Positions 1 through 9,276 are shown, counted from the first letter of the stretch. The stretch is 64,000 bases of DNA from an uncultured Collinsella sp. (GCA_900540905.1 UQHR01000002.1:60968-124967), one strand, 5' to 3'. Translations and numbers: made by a program. Notes: generated by a model from the sequence alone, not told the origin.

Positions 1-2
1 AG

Positions 3-1154
3 TTCCTCTTCAAGAATGGCAACACCCGCGCCATCGAGGCCAAGCTCGACGAGATGGGCATCGCCCACGACTGCTTCTACGACGTCGAGCCCGATCCGTC
101 GCTGCAGTGCGCACGTCGCGGCGCCAAGCAGATGGCCCTCTTTGAGCCGGACGTCATCATCGCCGTCGGCGGTGGCTCCGCTATGGACGCCGGCAAGATC
201 ATGTGGATGATGTACGAGCACCCCGAGTGCAAGTTTGAGGACATGGCCATGGACTTCATGGACATCCGCAAGCGTATCTTCACCTTCCCCGAGATGGGCA
301 AGAAGGCCCACTTCGTCGCCGTCCCGACCTCTTCGGGTACCGGCTCCGAGTGCACGCCGTTCGCCATCATCACCGACAAGGAGACCGGCATCAAGTGGCC
401 GCTCGCCGACTACGCGCTGCTCCCCAACATGGCTATCGTCGACGCCGACAACTGCATGACCGCCCCGCGCGGCCTGACCGCTGCCTCCGGCATCGACGTC
501 ATGACCCACGCCATCGAGTCCTACGTCTCCATCATGGCTTCCGACTACACCAAGGGCCTCTCCGAGCGCGCTGCCAAGCTCGTCTTCGAGAACCTGCCCT
601 CCAGCTTCACGAACGGCGCCAAGGACCCGCACGCCCGCGAGGAGATGCACAACGCCTCCTGCATGGCCGGTATGGCCTTCGCCAACGCCTTCCTGGGCCT
701 CAACCACTCCATGGCTCACAAGCTCGGCGCTTTCCATCACCTGCCCCACGGCATCGCTAACGCCGTCATCCTGACCCGCGTCATGCGCTACAACGCCGCC
801 GAGGCTCCCGTCAAGATGGGTACCTTCTCCCAGTATCCTTACCCCAACGCGCTGCACAACTACGCCGAGATGGCCAAGTACTGCGGCATCGAGGGCAAGG
901 ACGACAAGGAGGTCTTCGAGAACTTCATCACGAAGCTCGAGGAGCTCAAGGACTTCATCGGTGTCAAGAAGACCATCGCCGACTACGGTGTTGACGAGCA
1001 GTACTTCCTCGACACCCTCGACGAGATGACCGAGCAGGCATTCAACGACCAGTGCACCGGCGCTAACCCGCGCTACCCGCTCATGAGCGAGATCAAGGAG
1101 CTCTACCTGGACGCCTACTACGGCCGCGAGCCCCAGGACTACGCCGTCTGCTAG
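3..1154 (+). CDS. adhE: Iron-dependent alcohol dehydrogenase domain of AdhE, 5' truncated
   Basis: The reading frame is open from base 3 to a TAG at 1152-1154, so the 5' part lies outside the window. The protein is a group III Fe-dependent alcohol dehydrogenase: a glycine-rich GGGSAMDAGK nucleotide-binding segment near the start, then SSGTGSE, and the metal-ligand region with an Asp and His (GIDVMTHAIE) followed by NHSMAHKLG and the paired His of FHHLPHG. The insert with a long acidic and methionine-rich stretch is typical of the C-terminal half of bifunctional AdhE, which reduces acetyl-CoA to ethanol by way of acetaldehyde in fermenting anaerobes. A stand-alone alcohol dehydrogenase cannot be excluded without the upstream sequence. 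Confidence 0.88.
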   Translation, partial: FLFKNGNTRAIEAKLDEMGIAHDCFYDVEPDPSLQCARRGAKQMALFEPDVIIAVGGGSAMDAGKIMWMMYEHPECKFEDMAMDFMDIRKRIFTFPEMGKKAHFVAVPTSSGTGSECTPFAIITDKETGIKWPLADYALLPNMAIVDADNCMTAPRGLTAASGIDVMTHAIESYVSIMASDYTKGLSERAAKLVFENLPSSFTNGAKDPHAREEMHNASCMAGMAFANAFLGLNHSMAHKLGAFHHLPHGIANAVILTRVMRYNAAEAPVKMGTFSQYPYPNALHNYAEMAKYCGIEGKDDKEVFENFITKLEELKDFIGVKKTIADYGVDEQYFLDTLDEMTEQAFNDQCTGANPRYPLMSEIKELYLDAYYGREPQDYAVC

Positions 1155-1172
1155 TTTTTAGCACGGTTTTTT

Positions 1173-1215
1173 GCGGCGGGGGTGCACGGGTGTTTCACAC
1201 ACCCCCGCCGTCGCT
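1173..1215 (+). terminator. GC-rich hairpin after adhE
   Basis: A stem of GCGGCGGGGGTG (1173-1184) pairs with CACCCCCGCCG (1200-1210). The U-run that follows is weak, so this may be an inefficient terminator or a processing hairpin between adhE and the next gene. Confidence 0.45.
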
Positions 1216-1243
1216 TCTATCGCATCGTTGAAAGGATGCAACC

Positions 1244-2008
1244 ATGCTGCTACCCGATTCCAAGACCGAGCTCGTCCGCCGTGGCAACAAGGTCGTTTAC
1301 GACCTGGGCGACAAGATCGTCAAGGTCTTTAACGAGACCAAGCCTGTCTCCGACGTGTTCAACGAGGCTTTGAATCTTGCCCGCATCAATGAGTGCGGCA
1401 TCCGCAGCCCCAAGGCTCTCGAGGTTTCCCAGCTCGAGAACGCCAACGGCTGGGCGCTCGTGACCGAGAAGGTTCCGGGCACCACCCTTGCCGAGAAGAT
1501 GACTGCCGAGCCCCAGCGCTTTGGTGAGTACCTCGAGATGTTCGTCGACCTCCAGATCGAGATCCACGGCTACACCTCCCCGCTGCTCAACCGTCAGCGC
1601 GACAAGTTCGCCCGCATGATCGACAGCCTTGATCAGCTCAATGCCACCACGCGCTACAACCTTCAGGAGCGTCTGGACGGCATGACCAAGGAGTTCAAGG
1701 TCTGCCACGGCGACTTCAACCCCTCCAACGTCATCGTCGGCGACGACGGCCAGCTCTATGTGTGCGACTGGGCACACGCCACCCAGGGCTCCCCTGCTGC
1801 CGACGTTGCCACCACCTACCTGCTCTTCGCCCTCAACAGCAAGGACCAGGCCGAGGCCTACCTGGAGCTCTACTGCGACCGTGCCGACATGCCCATGCAG
1901 GTCGTGCGTCAGTGGACGAGCATCGTCGCCGCTTCCGAGCTCGCTCGTAAGCGCAACGTGAACGATGAGTTCCTGAAGAACTGGATCGACGTCGTCGATT
2001 ATCAGTAA
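1244..2008 (+). CDS. Aminoglycoside phosphotransferase (APH) family protein
   Basis: This 254-residue protein has the small-molecule kinase fold of the APH/choline kinase superfamily. The catalytic loop HGDFNPSN lies at residues 155-162 with the base Asp at 157, and the metal-binding Asp is in CDWAHA (about 175). The N-terminal lobe has a short glycine-poor loop and a Lys in KIVKVF as the likely ATP contact. An AAAGG Shine-Dalgarno sits nine bases before the ATG. The family phosphorylates many alcohol substrates, and nothing here points to antibiotic resistance. It follows adhE on the same strand after a hairpin and has its own terminator. The substrate is unknown. Confidence 0.75.
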   Translation: MLLPDSKTELVRRGNKVVYDLGDKIVKVFNETKPVSDVFNEALNLARINECGIRSPKALEVSQLENANGWALVTEKVPGTTLAEKMTAEPQRFGEYLEMFVDLQIEIHGYTSPLLNRQRDKFARMIDSLDQLNATTRYNLQERLDGMTKEFKVCHGDFNPSNVIVGDDGQLYVCDWAHATQGSPAADVATTYLLFALNSKDQAEAYLELYCDRADMPMQVVRQWTSIVAASELARKRNVNDEFLKNWIDVVDYQ

Positions 2009-2043
2009 TATCTGAGCGATTTATTTCGCATCGGAGGCACAAT

Positions 2044-2086
2044 GGAAAACCCCGCAGTTCGCATGGGCTGTGGGGTTTTCCTTTTA
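2044..2086 (+). terminator. Intrinsic terminator after the APH-family gene
   Basis: A 14-base stem (2044-2057 with 2068-2081) is followed by a CTTTT run on the plus strand. Confidence 0.85.
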
Positions 2087-2106
2087 GATATCAAGGATGC
2101 TAAAAG

Positions 2107-2157
2107 ATAAAAGGACGGCCCCACATCTCCCCGATCTGGAGAAATGCGGGGCCGTCC
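2107..2157 (-). terminator. Intrinsic terminator of the proS-side operon
   Basis: A long near-perfect stem (GGACGGCCCC at 2113 paired with GGGGCCGTCC ending 2157) is followed on the minus strand by CTTTTAT. It ends the minus-strand run that finishes with proS and converges with the plus-strand terminator at 2044. Confidence 0.85.
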
Positions 2158-2187
2158 CACATATCGAACTACAAGCGAAATCGTCGA

Positions 2188-3909
2188 TTAACGGCGTGCT
2201 GCCTTCACAAGCTCGGCGACCTTGGCGACGACCTCGTCGATCGCCACATCCTCGCGCTCACCCGTGGCACGGTCCTTGAGCTCAACGGTGCCATTCTTAA
2301 GGCCACGCTTACCCAGAACGACCTGATACGGGAAGCCCATAAGGTCGTTGTCGGCAAACTTAAAGCCGGGACGCTCGTCGCGGTCGTCGACGACAACCTC
2401 GATACCCTCGGCGCACAGGCCATCAACGATCTGCTCGCAGACGGTAGCGCACTCCTCCTTCTTGGGATCGAGCGGAATCACCGCGACCTCGTACGGGGCA
2501 ACGGAGACCGGCCAGACGATACCGTGCTCGTCGTTGTGCTGCTCCACGACGGCAGCGAGCGAGCGGGACACACCAACGCCGTAGCAGCCCATGATGAGCG
2601 GCTTCTCCTTGCCGTCCTCGTCCATAAAGGTGGCACCCATGGCCTCGGAATACTTGGTGCCCAGCTGGAAGACCTGAGAGACCTCGATGCCGCGGGCAGC
2701 GGAGAGCGGCTTGCCGCAGTGCGGGCAGGGGTCGCCGGCGACAACGGTGACCAGATCGGCCCACTCATCGACGGTAAAGTCGCGCTCGGGGCAGGCACCG
2801 GTAAAGTGATAATCGACCTCGTTGGCACCGCAGGCCCACTGCTTGGAATCGCGCAGGCTCTCGTCGCACACCAGACGAATACCATCGGGCAGGTTAACCG
2901 GTCCGATAAAGCCCTTGTGCAGACCGTTCGCCTGAAGCTCCTCGTCGGTCATCATGCGATAGCCCTTGCCAAAGACGTGCTCGGCCTTGCAATCGTTGAG
3001 CTCGTGATCGCCCGGAACAATGGCCACGACCGGCTTGCCCTCGGCGTCGATGAGTGCCAGCGACTTGCGCGTGCCGTTCTCGGGGAACCCAAAGAACTTA
3101 GCAACAGCCTCAATGGTGCCCATGCCCGGAGTCTCAACCTTGGTGAGCGTACCGTCACCAGGACCCTCGGTCACGACGACCTTGGTGCTTGCCGCCTCGT
3201 CATCGGCAGCAAAGCCGCAATCGTCGCAGTAGACGAGCGAAGCCTCGCCGGCGTCGGCCAAAGCCATGTACTCGACGGAGGTATCGCCACCGATCTCACC
3301 GGAGTCGGCAACAACGGGCAGGGCCTTGATATAGCAGCGCTCGCAGATGTTAGCGTAGGCCTGCTTCATCTTGTCATACTCCTCCTGCAGGCTCTCCTGC
3401 GTGGCGGAGAAGCTGTAGGCGTCCTTCATGATGAACTCGCGACCGCGCATCAGGCCAAAGCGGGGGCGGAACTCGTCGCGGAACTTGTCCTGAATGTGGT
3501 ACAGGTTGACGGGCAGCTGCTTGTAGGAGCGCAGCTCGTTGCGCACCAGGGCCGTGACGGTCTCCTCGTGCGTGGGGCCCAGGACGAACTCGCGACCATG
3601 ACGGTCGTCAAAGCGCACAAGCTCCTTGCCATAGGCGTCGATGCGCCCGGACTCGCGCCACAACTCGGCGTCGACCATGATAGGCATCATAAGCTCCTGG
3701 GCGCCGGCAGCGTCCATCTCGTCGCGCACGATATTCTCGATCTTACGGATCGAGCGCCAAGCAAGCGGCAGGTAGGAATACAGGCCGGCGGCCTCCTTGC
3801 GGATCATGCCGGCACGGAGCAGCAGGCGGTGACTGGCGAGCTCAGCGTCCGCCGGATCCTCTTTAAGCGTCGGCGCATAGAGCTTAGACATGTACATTGC
3901 TCGGGTCAT
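2188..3909 (-). CDS. proS: Prolyl-tRNA synthetase
   Basis: This 573-residue class II synthetase charges tRNA-Pro. The N-terminal catalytic domain shows GPTHEE (about 111) and the motif 2 run FRDEFRPRFG (about 143-152) followed by REFIMKDAYSF. The segment between roughly 210 and 390 is the YbaK-like editing insertion of the bacterial (ProRS type 1) enzyme, and the C-terminal third contains the anticodon-binding domain. The ATG at 3909 has a GGAG site six bases upstream; the ATGs four and six codons later (MYMSKLY, MSKLY) lack one. It is the last gene of the minus-strand run, immediately after ispG, and is followed by a strong terminator. Confidence 0.96.
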   Translation of the reverse strand: MTRAMYMSKLYAPTLKEDPADAELASHRLLLRAGMIRKEAAGLYSYLPLAWRSIRKIENIVRDEMDAAGAQELMMPIMVDAELWRESGRIDAYGKELVRFDDRHGREFVLGPTHEETVTALVRNELRSYKQLPVNLYHIQDKFRDEFRPRFGLMRGREFIMKDAYSFSATQESLQEEYDKMKQAYANICERCYIKALPVVADSGEIGGDTSVEYMALADAGEASLVYCDDCGFAADDEAASTKVVVTEGPGDGTLTKVETPGMGTIEAVAKFFGFPENGTRKSLALIDAEGKPVVAIVPGDHELNDCKAEHVFGKGYRMMTDEELQANGLHKGFIGPVNLPDGIRLVCDESLRDSKQWACGANEVDYHFTGACPERDFTVDEWADLVTVVAGDPCPHCGKPLSAARGIEVSQVFQLGTKYSEAMGATFMDEDGKEKPLIMGCYGVGVSRSLAAVVEQHNDEHGIVWPVSVAPYEVAVIPLDPKKEECATVCEQIVDGLCAEGIEVVVDDRDERPGFKFADNDLMGFPYQVVLGKRGLKNGTVELKDRATGEREDVAIDEVVAKVAELVKAARR

Positions 3910-4992
3910 TTATTTCTCCTCAATAAGTTTGTCGACCTCGGCCATCAGCGCGTCGACAATTTGGTCCTCAGCTACTTTACCAATGATCTGGCCATGCGAA
4001 AAGAGCAAGGCCTGACCACGTCCGCAAGCAACGCCCAGGTCGGCATCAGAAGCCTCGCCGGGGCCATTAACGGCACATCCCATGACGGCAATCGAAAGCG
4101 GCGCGGCATAGTTCTTAAGCCGCTCGGTGACTTCCTCGGCGATGGGAATCAGGTTGACCTGGCAGCGGGCGCACGTGGGGCACGAGACAATCTCGGGACC
4201 ACGACGGCGCAGGCCCAGCGACTGCAAAATTCCCCAGGCAACCGGCGGCTCCTCGACCGGATCGGCTGTAAGCGATACACGCATGGTATCGCCGATGCCC
4301 TCGGAAAGCAGGATGCCCAGACCCACGGAGCTCTTGATAGTGCCCTGAAGTTTAGTGCCGGCCTCAGTGACACCCAGATGAAGCGGAACGTGGGGAATCT
4401 CACGCGACAGAGCACGATAGGTATCGAGTGTCGTTTGCACGCTATGGGCCTTGGCCGAAAGCACAATGTTCGTAAAGCCGCGGTCCTCAAAGTGCTTGAC
4501 GAAGCGCTCGCTCGACATCACGAGCTTTTCGGGCTGCGTGAGGTCTTCGCGCTCGGCGATATCCTGCTCAAGCGAGCCCGCGTTCACGCCAATGCGAATC
4601 GCGCACCCAGCGGCGCCCGCGGCATCGATCACGGCATTGACCTTGGCCCAATCGCCAATGTTGCCGGGATTGATGCGGAGCTTGGCGGCACCGGCCTCCA
4701 CAGCGCCAATGGCCAGCTTGTGGTTAAAGTGGATATCGGCAACGATTGGCACCGGAGACTCGGCACAGATGGTGCGGAAACCCTCAAGCGCGGCCTCAGT
4801 GGGCACGCTCACACGCACGATATCGCAGCCAGCCTGCGCCAACGCGCACACTTGCGCAAGTGTTGCCTGGGCATCAGCGGTATCGGTGCAGGTCATAGAT
4901 TGGACCACCACCGGTGCGCCGCCACCGATCTGCACGCCGCCCACATGCACGGGGCGCGTCAGCTCGCGAGGCAAAGGATGGGATAAAGACAA
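3910..4992 (-). CDS. ispG: 4-hydroxy-3-methylbut-2-enyl diphosphate synthase (IspG/GcpE)
   Basis: This enzyme performs the penultimate step of the MEP isoprenoid pathway, using a [4Fe-4S] cluster. The C-terminal SCPTCARC and GCAVNGPGEA motifs supply the cluster cysteines and a conserved Glu. The N-terminal TIM barrel starts at RPVHVGGVQIGGG. I chose the TTG at 4992-4990 because AGGGGAG lies eight bases upstream, giving 360 residues. A longer frame to 5079 overlaps rseP and has no family similarity there. Only 13 bases separate the start from the rseP stop. With dxr two genes upstream, two MEP-pathway genes are in the same operon. Confidence 0.94.
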   Translation of the reverse strand: MSLSHPLPRELTRPVHVGGVQIGGGAPVVVQSMTCTDTADAQATLAQVCALAQAGCDIVRVSVPTEAALEGFRTICAESPVPIVADIHFNHKLAIGAVEAGAAKLRINPGNIGDWAKVNAVIDAAGAAGCAIRIGVNAGSLEQDIAEREDLTQPEKLVMSSERFVKHFEDRGFTNIVLSAKAHSVQTTLDTYRALSREIPHVPLHLGVTEAGTKLQGTIKSSVGLGILLSEGIGDTMRVSLTADPVEEPPVAWGILQSLGLRRRGPEIVSCPTCARCQVNLIPIAEEVTERLKNYAAPLSIAVMGCAVNGPGEASDADLGVACGRGQALLFSHGQIIGKVAEDQIVDALMAEVDKLIEEK

Positions 4993-5005
4993 TCCAAACA
5001 CTCCC

Positions 5006-6367
5006 CTACAGAATAAATCGAAGGATGTCGGAACGAAGCATATAGACAAACAGCAGCGCAAAGAGCGCGATGCCCACATAGCTCACAATCGTCTGGACCT
5101 TGAGCGGAAGCTCGCGGCCCGCAATCTTCTGAATGATCTCGATGACTAGCTTGCCGCCATCGAGTGGCGGGATGGGCAGCAGGTTCATAAAGCCAAGCGA
5201 GAACGAAATGAGGGCGGCAAACGAAAGGAACGTGGCAGGGCCGGCAGCAGCAGCCTGTGAGGACATAACGCTAATACCCACGATCGAAGAGGACTGATCG
5301 AGAATCTCCATCGTATGCTGCGGCTGGAGCAGGCGCATCACGCCCTCCGCTGTCTGCACAACATAGGAGAACGACAGGCGAGCCGACGTGATGGGGTCTA
5401 AACGGACCACCTGCGTAGAGGCATACACACCTAGGCGATCGTCCTCTTTGAGCGCAACCGTGGTCGAATGCTGCTTGCCGTCACGCTCGTACTCAATGGC
5501 GATATCGTCCTTACCGGCAGCCTTGCCGATGGCATCGTAAACGTCCATCCAGGTAGAGCACGATACTCCGTCGACCGAAAGAATCGCGTCGCCGCCCTCG
5601 ATTCCCGCCGAGGCGGCAATCGAGCCTTCGTCAACCTGGCCAATCACATTGGTATCCACCGGCACGGTGACACCTGCGATGGAATAGATGCTCATAAGGA
5701 GCAAAAAACCCGTCAGGATATTGACGATAATGCCCGCAAGCAGCATAAAGGCACGCTTGACAAAGCCCTGGCCCAAATAGGTGTGCGAGCGCTCTTGCGC
5801 AAGGAACTCGGCCTCGCCGAACGGCAGCTCCCACACATCGCCCTCGGCAGTCGCATGTTCGCGATCGAAACGGCGACCATCAAAGGTGGTATAGCCTGCC
5901 GTGTCTCGCGGCAACGTCTGATATTTGGTGGGATAGTAGCTCGGCGAGGGCTTCTCCCCTTCCTCATACCAGGGCGCGATGGAGCCCCAGCCCAGCAACA
6001 GGGCACAAGCCTCGAGCACATCCTCCTCGGAAAGCTCGAGCTCGACAGCAAGGTCGGCCACGGTCACGCGACCATGACGATAGATAGCCGCGAGCACGCG
6101 ATCGGCGCACGAGACATCGGTCGGATCCATACCGCAGATGGCAGCGTAGCCACCCAGCAGCAGCGGGGTCACGCCAAACTTGGTTCCAATGCGACGCGAC
6201 GTGTAATGGATGTCAAAGCGGCACGGCAGACCCAAAAAGAACTCGGTCACATGGACGCCGCAGGCACGCGCCGCCAAAAAGTGGCCGCCCTCGTGCAAAA
6301 ACACGAGGACGGAAAGCATCAGCAGGCCCCAAAAGACCGATGAGAGAACGCTCAGAACAGTATCCAT
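5006..6367 (-). CDS. rseP: Site-2 membrane metalloprotease RseP with cytoplasmic insert
   Basis: This M50 protease cuts transmembrane substrates such as anti-sigma factors. The zinc motif HEGGH sits in the first membrane helix (about residues 25-29 from the ATG), a PDZ domain covers about 235-315, and the second metal motif LPIPPLDGGK is near the C-terminus between membrane helices. Unusually, about 110 residues separate GGYAAICGMDP from the second helix (GFVKRAFMLLAG); part of this looks like a winged-helix domain (see findings). The frame also opens at a TTG (6382), but AGGA abuts it directly, so the ATG at 6367 is preferred although its spacing is long. Flanked by dxr and ispG, a common arrangement. 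Confidence 0.92.
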   Translation of the reverse strand: MDTVLSVLSSVFWGLLMLSVLVFLHEGGHFLAARACGVHVTEFFLGLPCRFDIHYTSRRIGTKFGVTPLLLGGYAAICGMDPTDVSCADRVLAAIYRHGRVTVADLAVELELSEEDVLEACALLLGWGSIAPWYEEGEKPSPSYYPTKYQTLPRDTAGYTTFDGRRFDREHATAEGDVWELPFGEAEFLAQERSHTYLGQGFVKRAFMLLAGIIVNILTGFLLLMSIYSIAGVTVPVDTNVIGQVDEGSIAASAGIEGGDAILSVDGVSCSTWMDVYDAIGKAAGKDDIAIEYERDGKQHSTTVALKEDDRLGVYASTQVVRLDPITSARLSFSYVVQTAEGVMRLLQPQHTMEILDQSSSIVGISVMSSQAAAAGPATFLSFAALISFSLGFMNLLPIPPLDGGKLVIEIIQKIAGRELPLKVQTIVSYVGIALFALLFVYMLRSDILRFIL

Positions 6368-6392
6368 AAAACGAAAAAGCAATCCTTATGGG

Positions 6393-7580
6393 TTAGGAAC
6401 GGGTTGCGGCGAGCACCTGCGCAGCCTTTTCACGCGCCCACGCATCGATGTCGCGAAGCTGCTCAAACGAATCGACCGCCTGCATATCGTGGGCGTCCAT
6501 GCAGGATTCCACAATGCGATCGATATCGGTAAAGCTGCAGCCATCGTGCAGGAAGGCATCGACGGCGACCTCGTTGGCGGCATTGAGCACGCACGGCATG
6601 GTGCCACCCATCTTGCCGGCGCGCTCGGCCAGTGCCAGACAGCGGAAGGTATCCATGTCGGCAGCATCAAACGTGAGCTGCCCCAGCTCGCGGAAATCGA
6701 TACGAGGCGCCGGGGTATCCCAACGCTCGGGATACGAGAACGCGAACTGGATGGGAATACGCATGTCGGATGCACCGAGATGCGCCATCACGGAGCCGTC
6801 GGCGAACTCGACCATAGAGTGAATCTTGGACTGACGCTGCACGACCACGTTAATGAAATCGAGGTCGCAGTTAAACAGATGCATGGCCTCAATGCGCTCC
6901 AGGCCCTTGTTCATGAGGGTGGCGGAGTCAATGGTGATCTTGGCACCCATGGCCCACGTGGGATGCGCGAGGGCATCGGCACGCGTCACGCGATCGAGCT
7001 CGTCGCGCGTGCGGCCAAAGAACGGACCGCCCGAGCAGGTGAGCCAAATGCAGTGGGCCTCGCGCGGGTTCTCCCCCAGATAGCACTGGTAGATGGCGGA
7101 ATGCTCAGAGTCGACCGGAATAAGCTGGCCCGGTTGTGCCAACGGCATAAGCAAGTCGCCACCGACGACGAGGGACTCCTTGTTGGCAAGGGCAAGGCGC
7201 TTATTCGAGGTCAAGGCCGCATGGCTCGCCTCGAGACCGGCGGCGCCCACAATAGCGACGAGCACGCAGTCGACATCGTCGCGACGCGCGAGCTCGCAAA
7301 CCGCCTGCGCGCCAACGCCGAGCTTCGTTCCCTCGGGCAACTCCTGCAGCACGGCGTCATCGCCATGAGCGGCATCGGCCACGGCAACCGCCGGAACCGA
7401 GAACTCGCGGGCAGCGGCAACGAGCTCAGAGGTACTGGAGTTAACGGACAGCGCCGTCACCTGCAGGCGATCGGCATGCTGGCGGCACACATCGAGCGCC
7501 TGAGTGCCGATAGAGCCCGTACAGCCCAGGATGGCAACGCGGAGACGTCCATCGGAGCCATACGTCGTCTGGAAAGACAT
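6393..7580 (-). CDS. dxr: 1-deoxy-D-xylulose 5-phosphate reductoisomerase
   Basis: This 395-residue NADPH-dependent enzyme converts DXP to MEP, the first committed MEP-pathway step. The N-terminal Rossmann loop GCTGSIGTQ begins at about residue 19. NKESLVVGG and the metal-site run VDSEHSAIYQC are in the central catalytic domain, and a C-terminal four-helix domain contains AANEVAVDAF. The ATG at 7580 overlaps the cdsA stop (TAATG), so the two are translationally coupled. Confidence 0.96.
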   Translation of the reverse strand: MSFQTTYGSDGRLRVAILGCTGSIGTQALDVCRQHADRLQVTALSVNSSTSELVAAAREFSVPAVAVADAAHGDDAVLQELPEGTKLGVGAQAVCELARRDDVDCVLVAIVGAAGLEASHAALTSNKRLALANKESLVVGGDLLMPLAQPGQLIPVDSEHSAIYQCYLGENPREAHCIWLTCSGGPFFGRTRDELDRVTRADALAHPTWAMGAKITIDSATLMNKGLERIEAMHLFNCDLDFINVVVQRQSKIHSMVEFADGSVMAHLGASDMRIPIQFAFSYPERWDTPAPRIDFRELGQLTFDAADMDTFRCLALAERAGKMGGTMPCVLNAANEVAVDAFLHDGCSFTDIDRIVESCMDAHDMQAVDSFEQLRDIDAWAREKAAQVLAATRS

Positions 7581-8479
7581 TACAGCACGCCTCCGATCAT
7601 CAGCAACAGCTGCGCGGTGATGCAGCCGAAGATAAGCGAATCGCTACGATCGAGCATGCCGCCGTGGCCCGGGATAAGGTTGCCGGAATCCTTGACGCCC
7701 ACACCGCGCTTGATGCGCGACTCGATAAGGTCGCCGATAACGCCCAAAATGGACACGACCACGCCGCACAGCAGCGCATAGGGCAGGCTGAGCTTGTAGA
7801 AGTGCGTCGCCCACAGGATGAGCCAAATCAAAACCGAGCCCAGGATGCCGCCGACAAACCCCTCCCAGCTCTTTTTGGGAGAGATCTTGGGAACCATCTT
7901 GTGCTTGCCGATACGGCTACCCACGATGTAGGCAAACGAATCGGAGACCCAAAGGGACGCGCAAACGCCCACCGAAAGCAGGGCGCCGGCAAAACCGGGC
8001 ACGGCGTCGCGCAGCAGCACGATAGCCGACAGCATAAAGCCAGTGTAGATGGGGCCCATGAGCGTCACGGCCACATCAGAGATGCGGGTACGCGGCGACC
8101 AGACATACCAAATACCCACAGCGAGCATCAGGGCAAAAAGCAGGGCATTCAGCAACATCGAATCGCCCAACGCCGACAGCGGAAAGAGTACGGCGGCAGC
8201 GATACCCATGCGCTCGTTAGCCATCTTGCCATCGAGCCTTGTCATACGGAAAAACTCATAGCAGCACAGACCGCTCATGACAGAAACAAAGATGGCCGTG
8301 GGCACGATACCCAAAACCAGGCACAGGATAAAGACAACGGCGTAGACGATACCGGCGGCGGCACGGGTAATAAAGCCCGCCAGCCACGAACCGGTGCCGC
8401 TCTTCGCTGCAGGCGCTCCCGCAGCGGCAGCTTTGCGCGCAGGCGTCTTGGGAGCAGATGCCTTGGGACGATCGGACAC
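7580..8479 (-). CDS. cdsA: Phosphatidate cytidylyltransferase
   Basis: This integral membrane enzyme makes CDP-diacylglycerol from phosphatidate and CTP for phospholipid synthesis. The 299-residue protein has several hydrophobic helices and the C-terminal family signature: SRIKRGVGVKDSGN, then GHGGMLDRSDSL with the paired catalytic Asp. A basic, alanine- and proline-rich cytoplasmic leader of about 30 residues precedes the first helix. The start is a GTG at 8479 with GGAGG seven bases upstream. It lies between uppS and dxr. Confidence 0.94.
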   Translation of the reverse strand: MSDRPKASAPKTPARKAAAAGAPAAKSGTGSWLAGFITRAAAGIVYAVVFILCLVLGIVPTAIFVSVMSGLCCYEFFRMTRLDGKMANERMGIAAAVLFPLSALGDSMLLNALLFALMLAVGIWYVWSPRTRISDVAVTLMGPIYTGFMLSAIVLLRDAVPGFAGALLSVGVCASLWVSDSFAYIVGSRIGKHKMVPKISPKKSWEGFVGGILGSVLIWLILWATHFYKLSLPYALLCGVVVSILGVIGDLIESRIKRGVGVKDSGNLIPGHGGMLDRSDSLIFGCITAQLLLMIGGVL

Positions 8480-8481
8480 GA

Positions 8482-9276
8482 TTAAGCCTCCTCGGTCTTG
8501 CTCAGTCCACCAAACCTACGGTCACGGCCCTGATAGACCAAAATGGCGTCGACAAGGCCCCAACGATCAAAGTCAGGCCAATAGGTATCGGTGACGTAGA
8601 ATTCGGAATAAGCCGCCTGCCACAGCAGATAGTTCGAAAGGCGCAGCTCACCAGAGGTGCGAATCACAAGCTCAGGATCGGGAAGGCCGGCGGTATAGAG
8701 ATGGGAAGCCACCATGTCGTCATCAATTGCGGCAGGATCGATCTTACCGGCGGCAGCGTCGAGTGCAATCTGACGGACAGCGCGGGTAATCTCGGCACGC
8801 GCGCCGTAGTTGACGGCAAGCGCCAGCGTCATACCGGTGTGATCGGCGCACTCGGCAAGACCGCGTTCAAAAACGTCGCGGGTCTTCTTGGGCAGCGCGG
8901 AAATGTCACCCAAAAAGACAACACGCACGTTTTCGCGCTTCAGAAGCGGCAGCTCGTCGATGAACGTCTTGGCAAACAGATGCATCAAGACGTTTACCTC
9001 ATGCTGCGGACGGTTCCAGTTTTCGGTAGAAAACGCATAGGCAGAAAGCACGTCGACGCCCAGGCGCACGCAGGCGGTAATGATCTCGCGAAGGGAGACG
9101 ATACCCGCCTTGTGGCCCTCAGTGCGCGCAAGACCGCGCGACGTGGCCCAACGACCGTTGCCGTCCATGATGCACGAGATATGGTGCGGAATGTTATTGA
9201 GGTCAAGGTCGGAAAAACCGACGCCCGCAGGGGCGTCGGCAAAGTACTCGACCAGTTTATGCTCGTCGTATTGCAC
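8482..9276 (-). CDS. uppS: Isoprenyl transferase / undecaprenyl diphosphate synthase
   Basis: A cis-prenyltransferase that builds the C55 (or related) lipid carrier for wall and polysaccharide synthesis. The MDGNGRWA active-site motif with its catalytic Asp is near residue 37, followed by GHKAG. RTSGELRLSN and the C-terminal TDTYWPDF region are present. The start is GTG at 9276 with GGAG seven bases upstream, inside the end of frr and one base after its stop. The length, 264 residues, is normal. It shares an operon with the MEP genes that supply its substrates. Confidence 0.95.
   Translation of the reverse strand: MQYDEHKLVEYFADAPAGVGFSDLDLNNIPHHISCIMDGNGRWATSRGLARTEGHKAGIVSLREIITACVRLGVDVLSAYAFSTENWNRPQHEVNVLMHLFAKTFIDELPLLKRENVRVVFLGDISALPKKTRDVFERGLAECADHTGMTLALAVNYGARAEITRAVRQIALDAAAGKIDPAAIDDDMVASHLYTAGLPDPELVIRTSGELRLSNYLLWQAAYSEFYVTDTYWPDFDRWGLVDAILVYQGRDRRFGGLSKTEEA

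Noticed and set aside
1244..2008. Aminoglycoside-resistance gene
   Set aside because: Only the general APH kinase fold is seen, and there is no mobile element or resistance context.
2524..4986. An 820-codon open frame on the plus strand
   Set aside because: It lies opposite proS and ispG and its residues are low-complexity in Gly, Ala, Val and Leu with no family motif. High GC creates such antisense frames.
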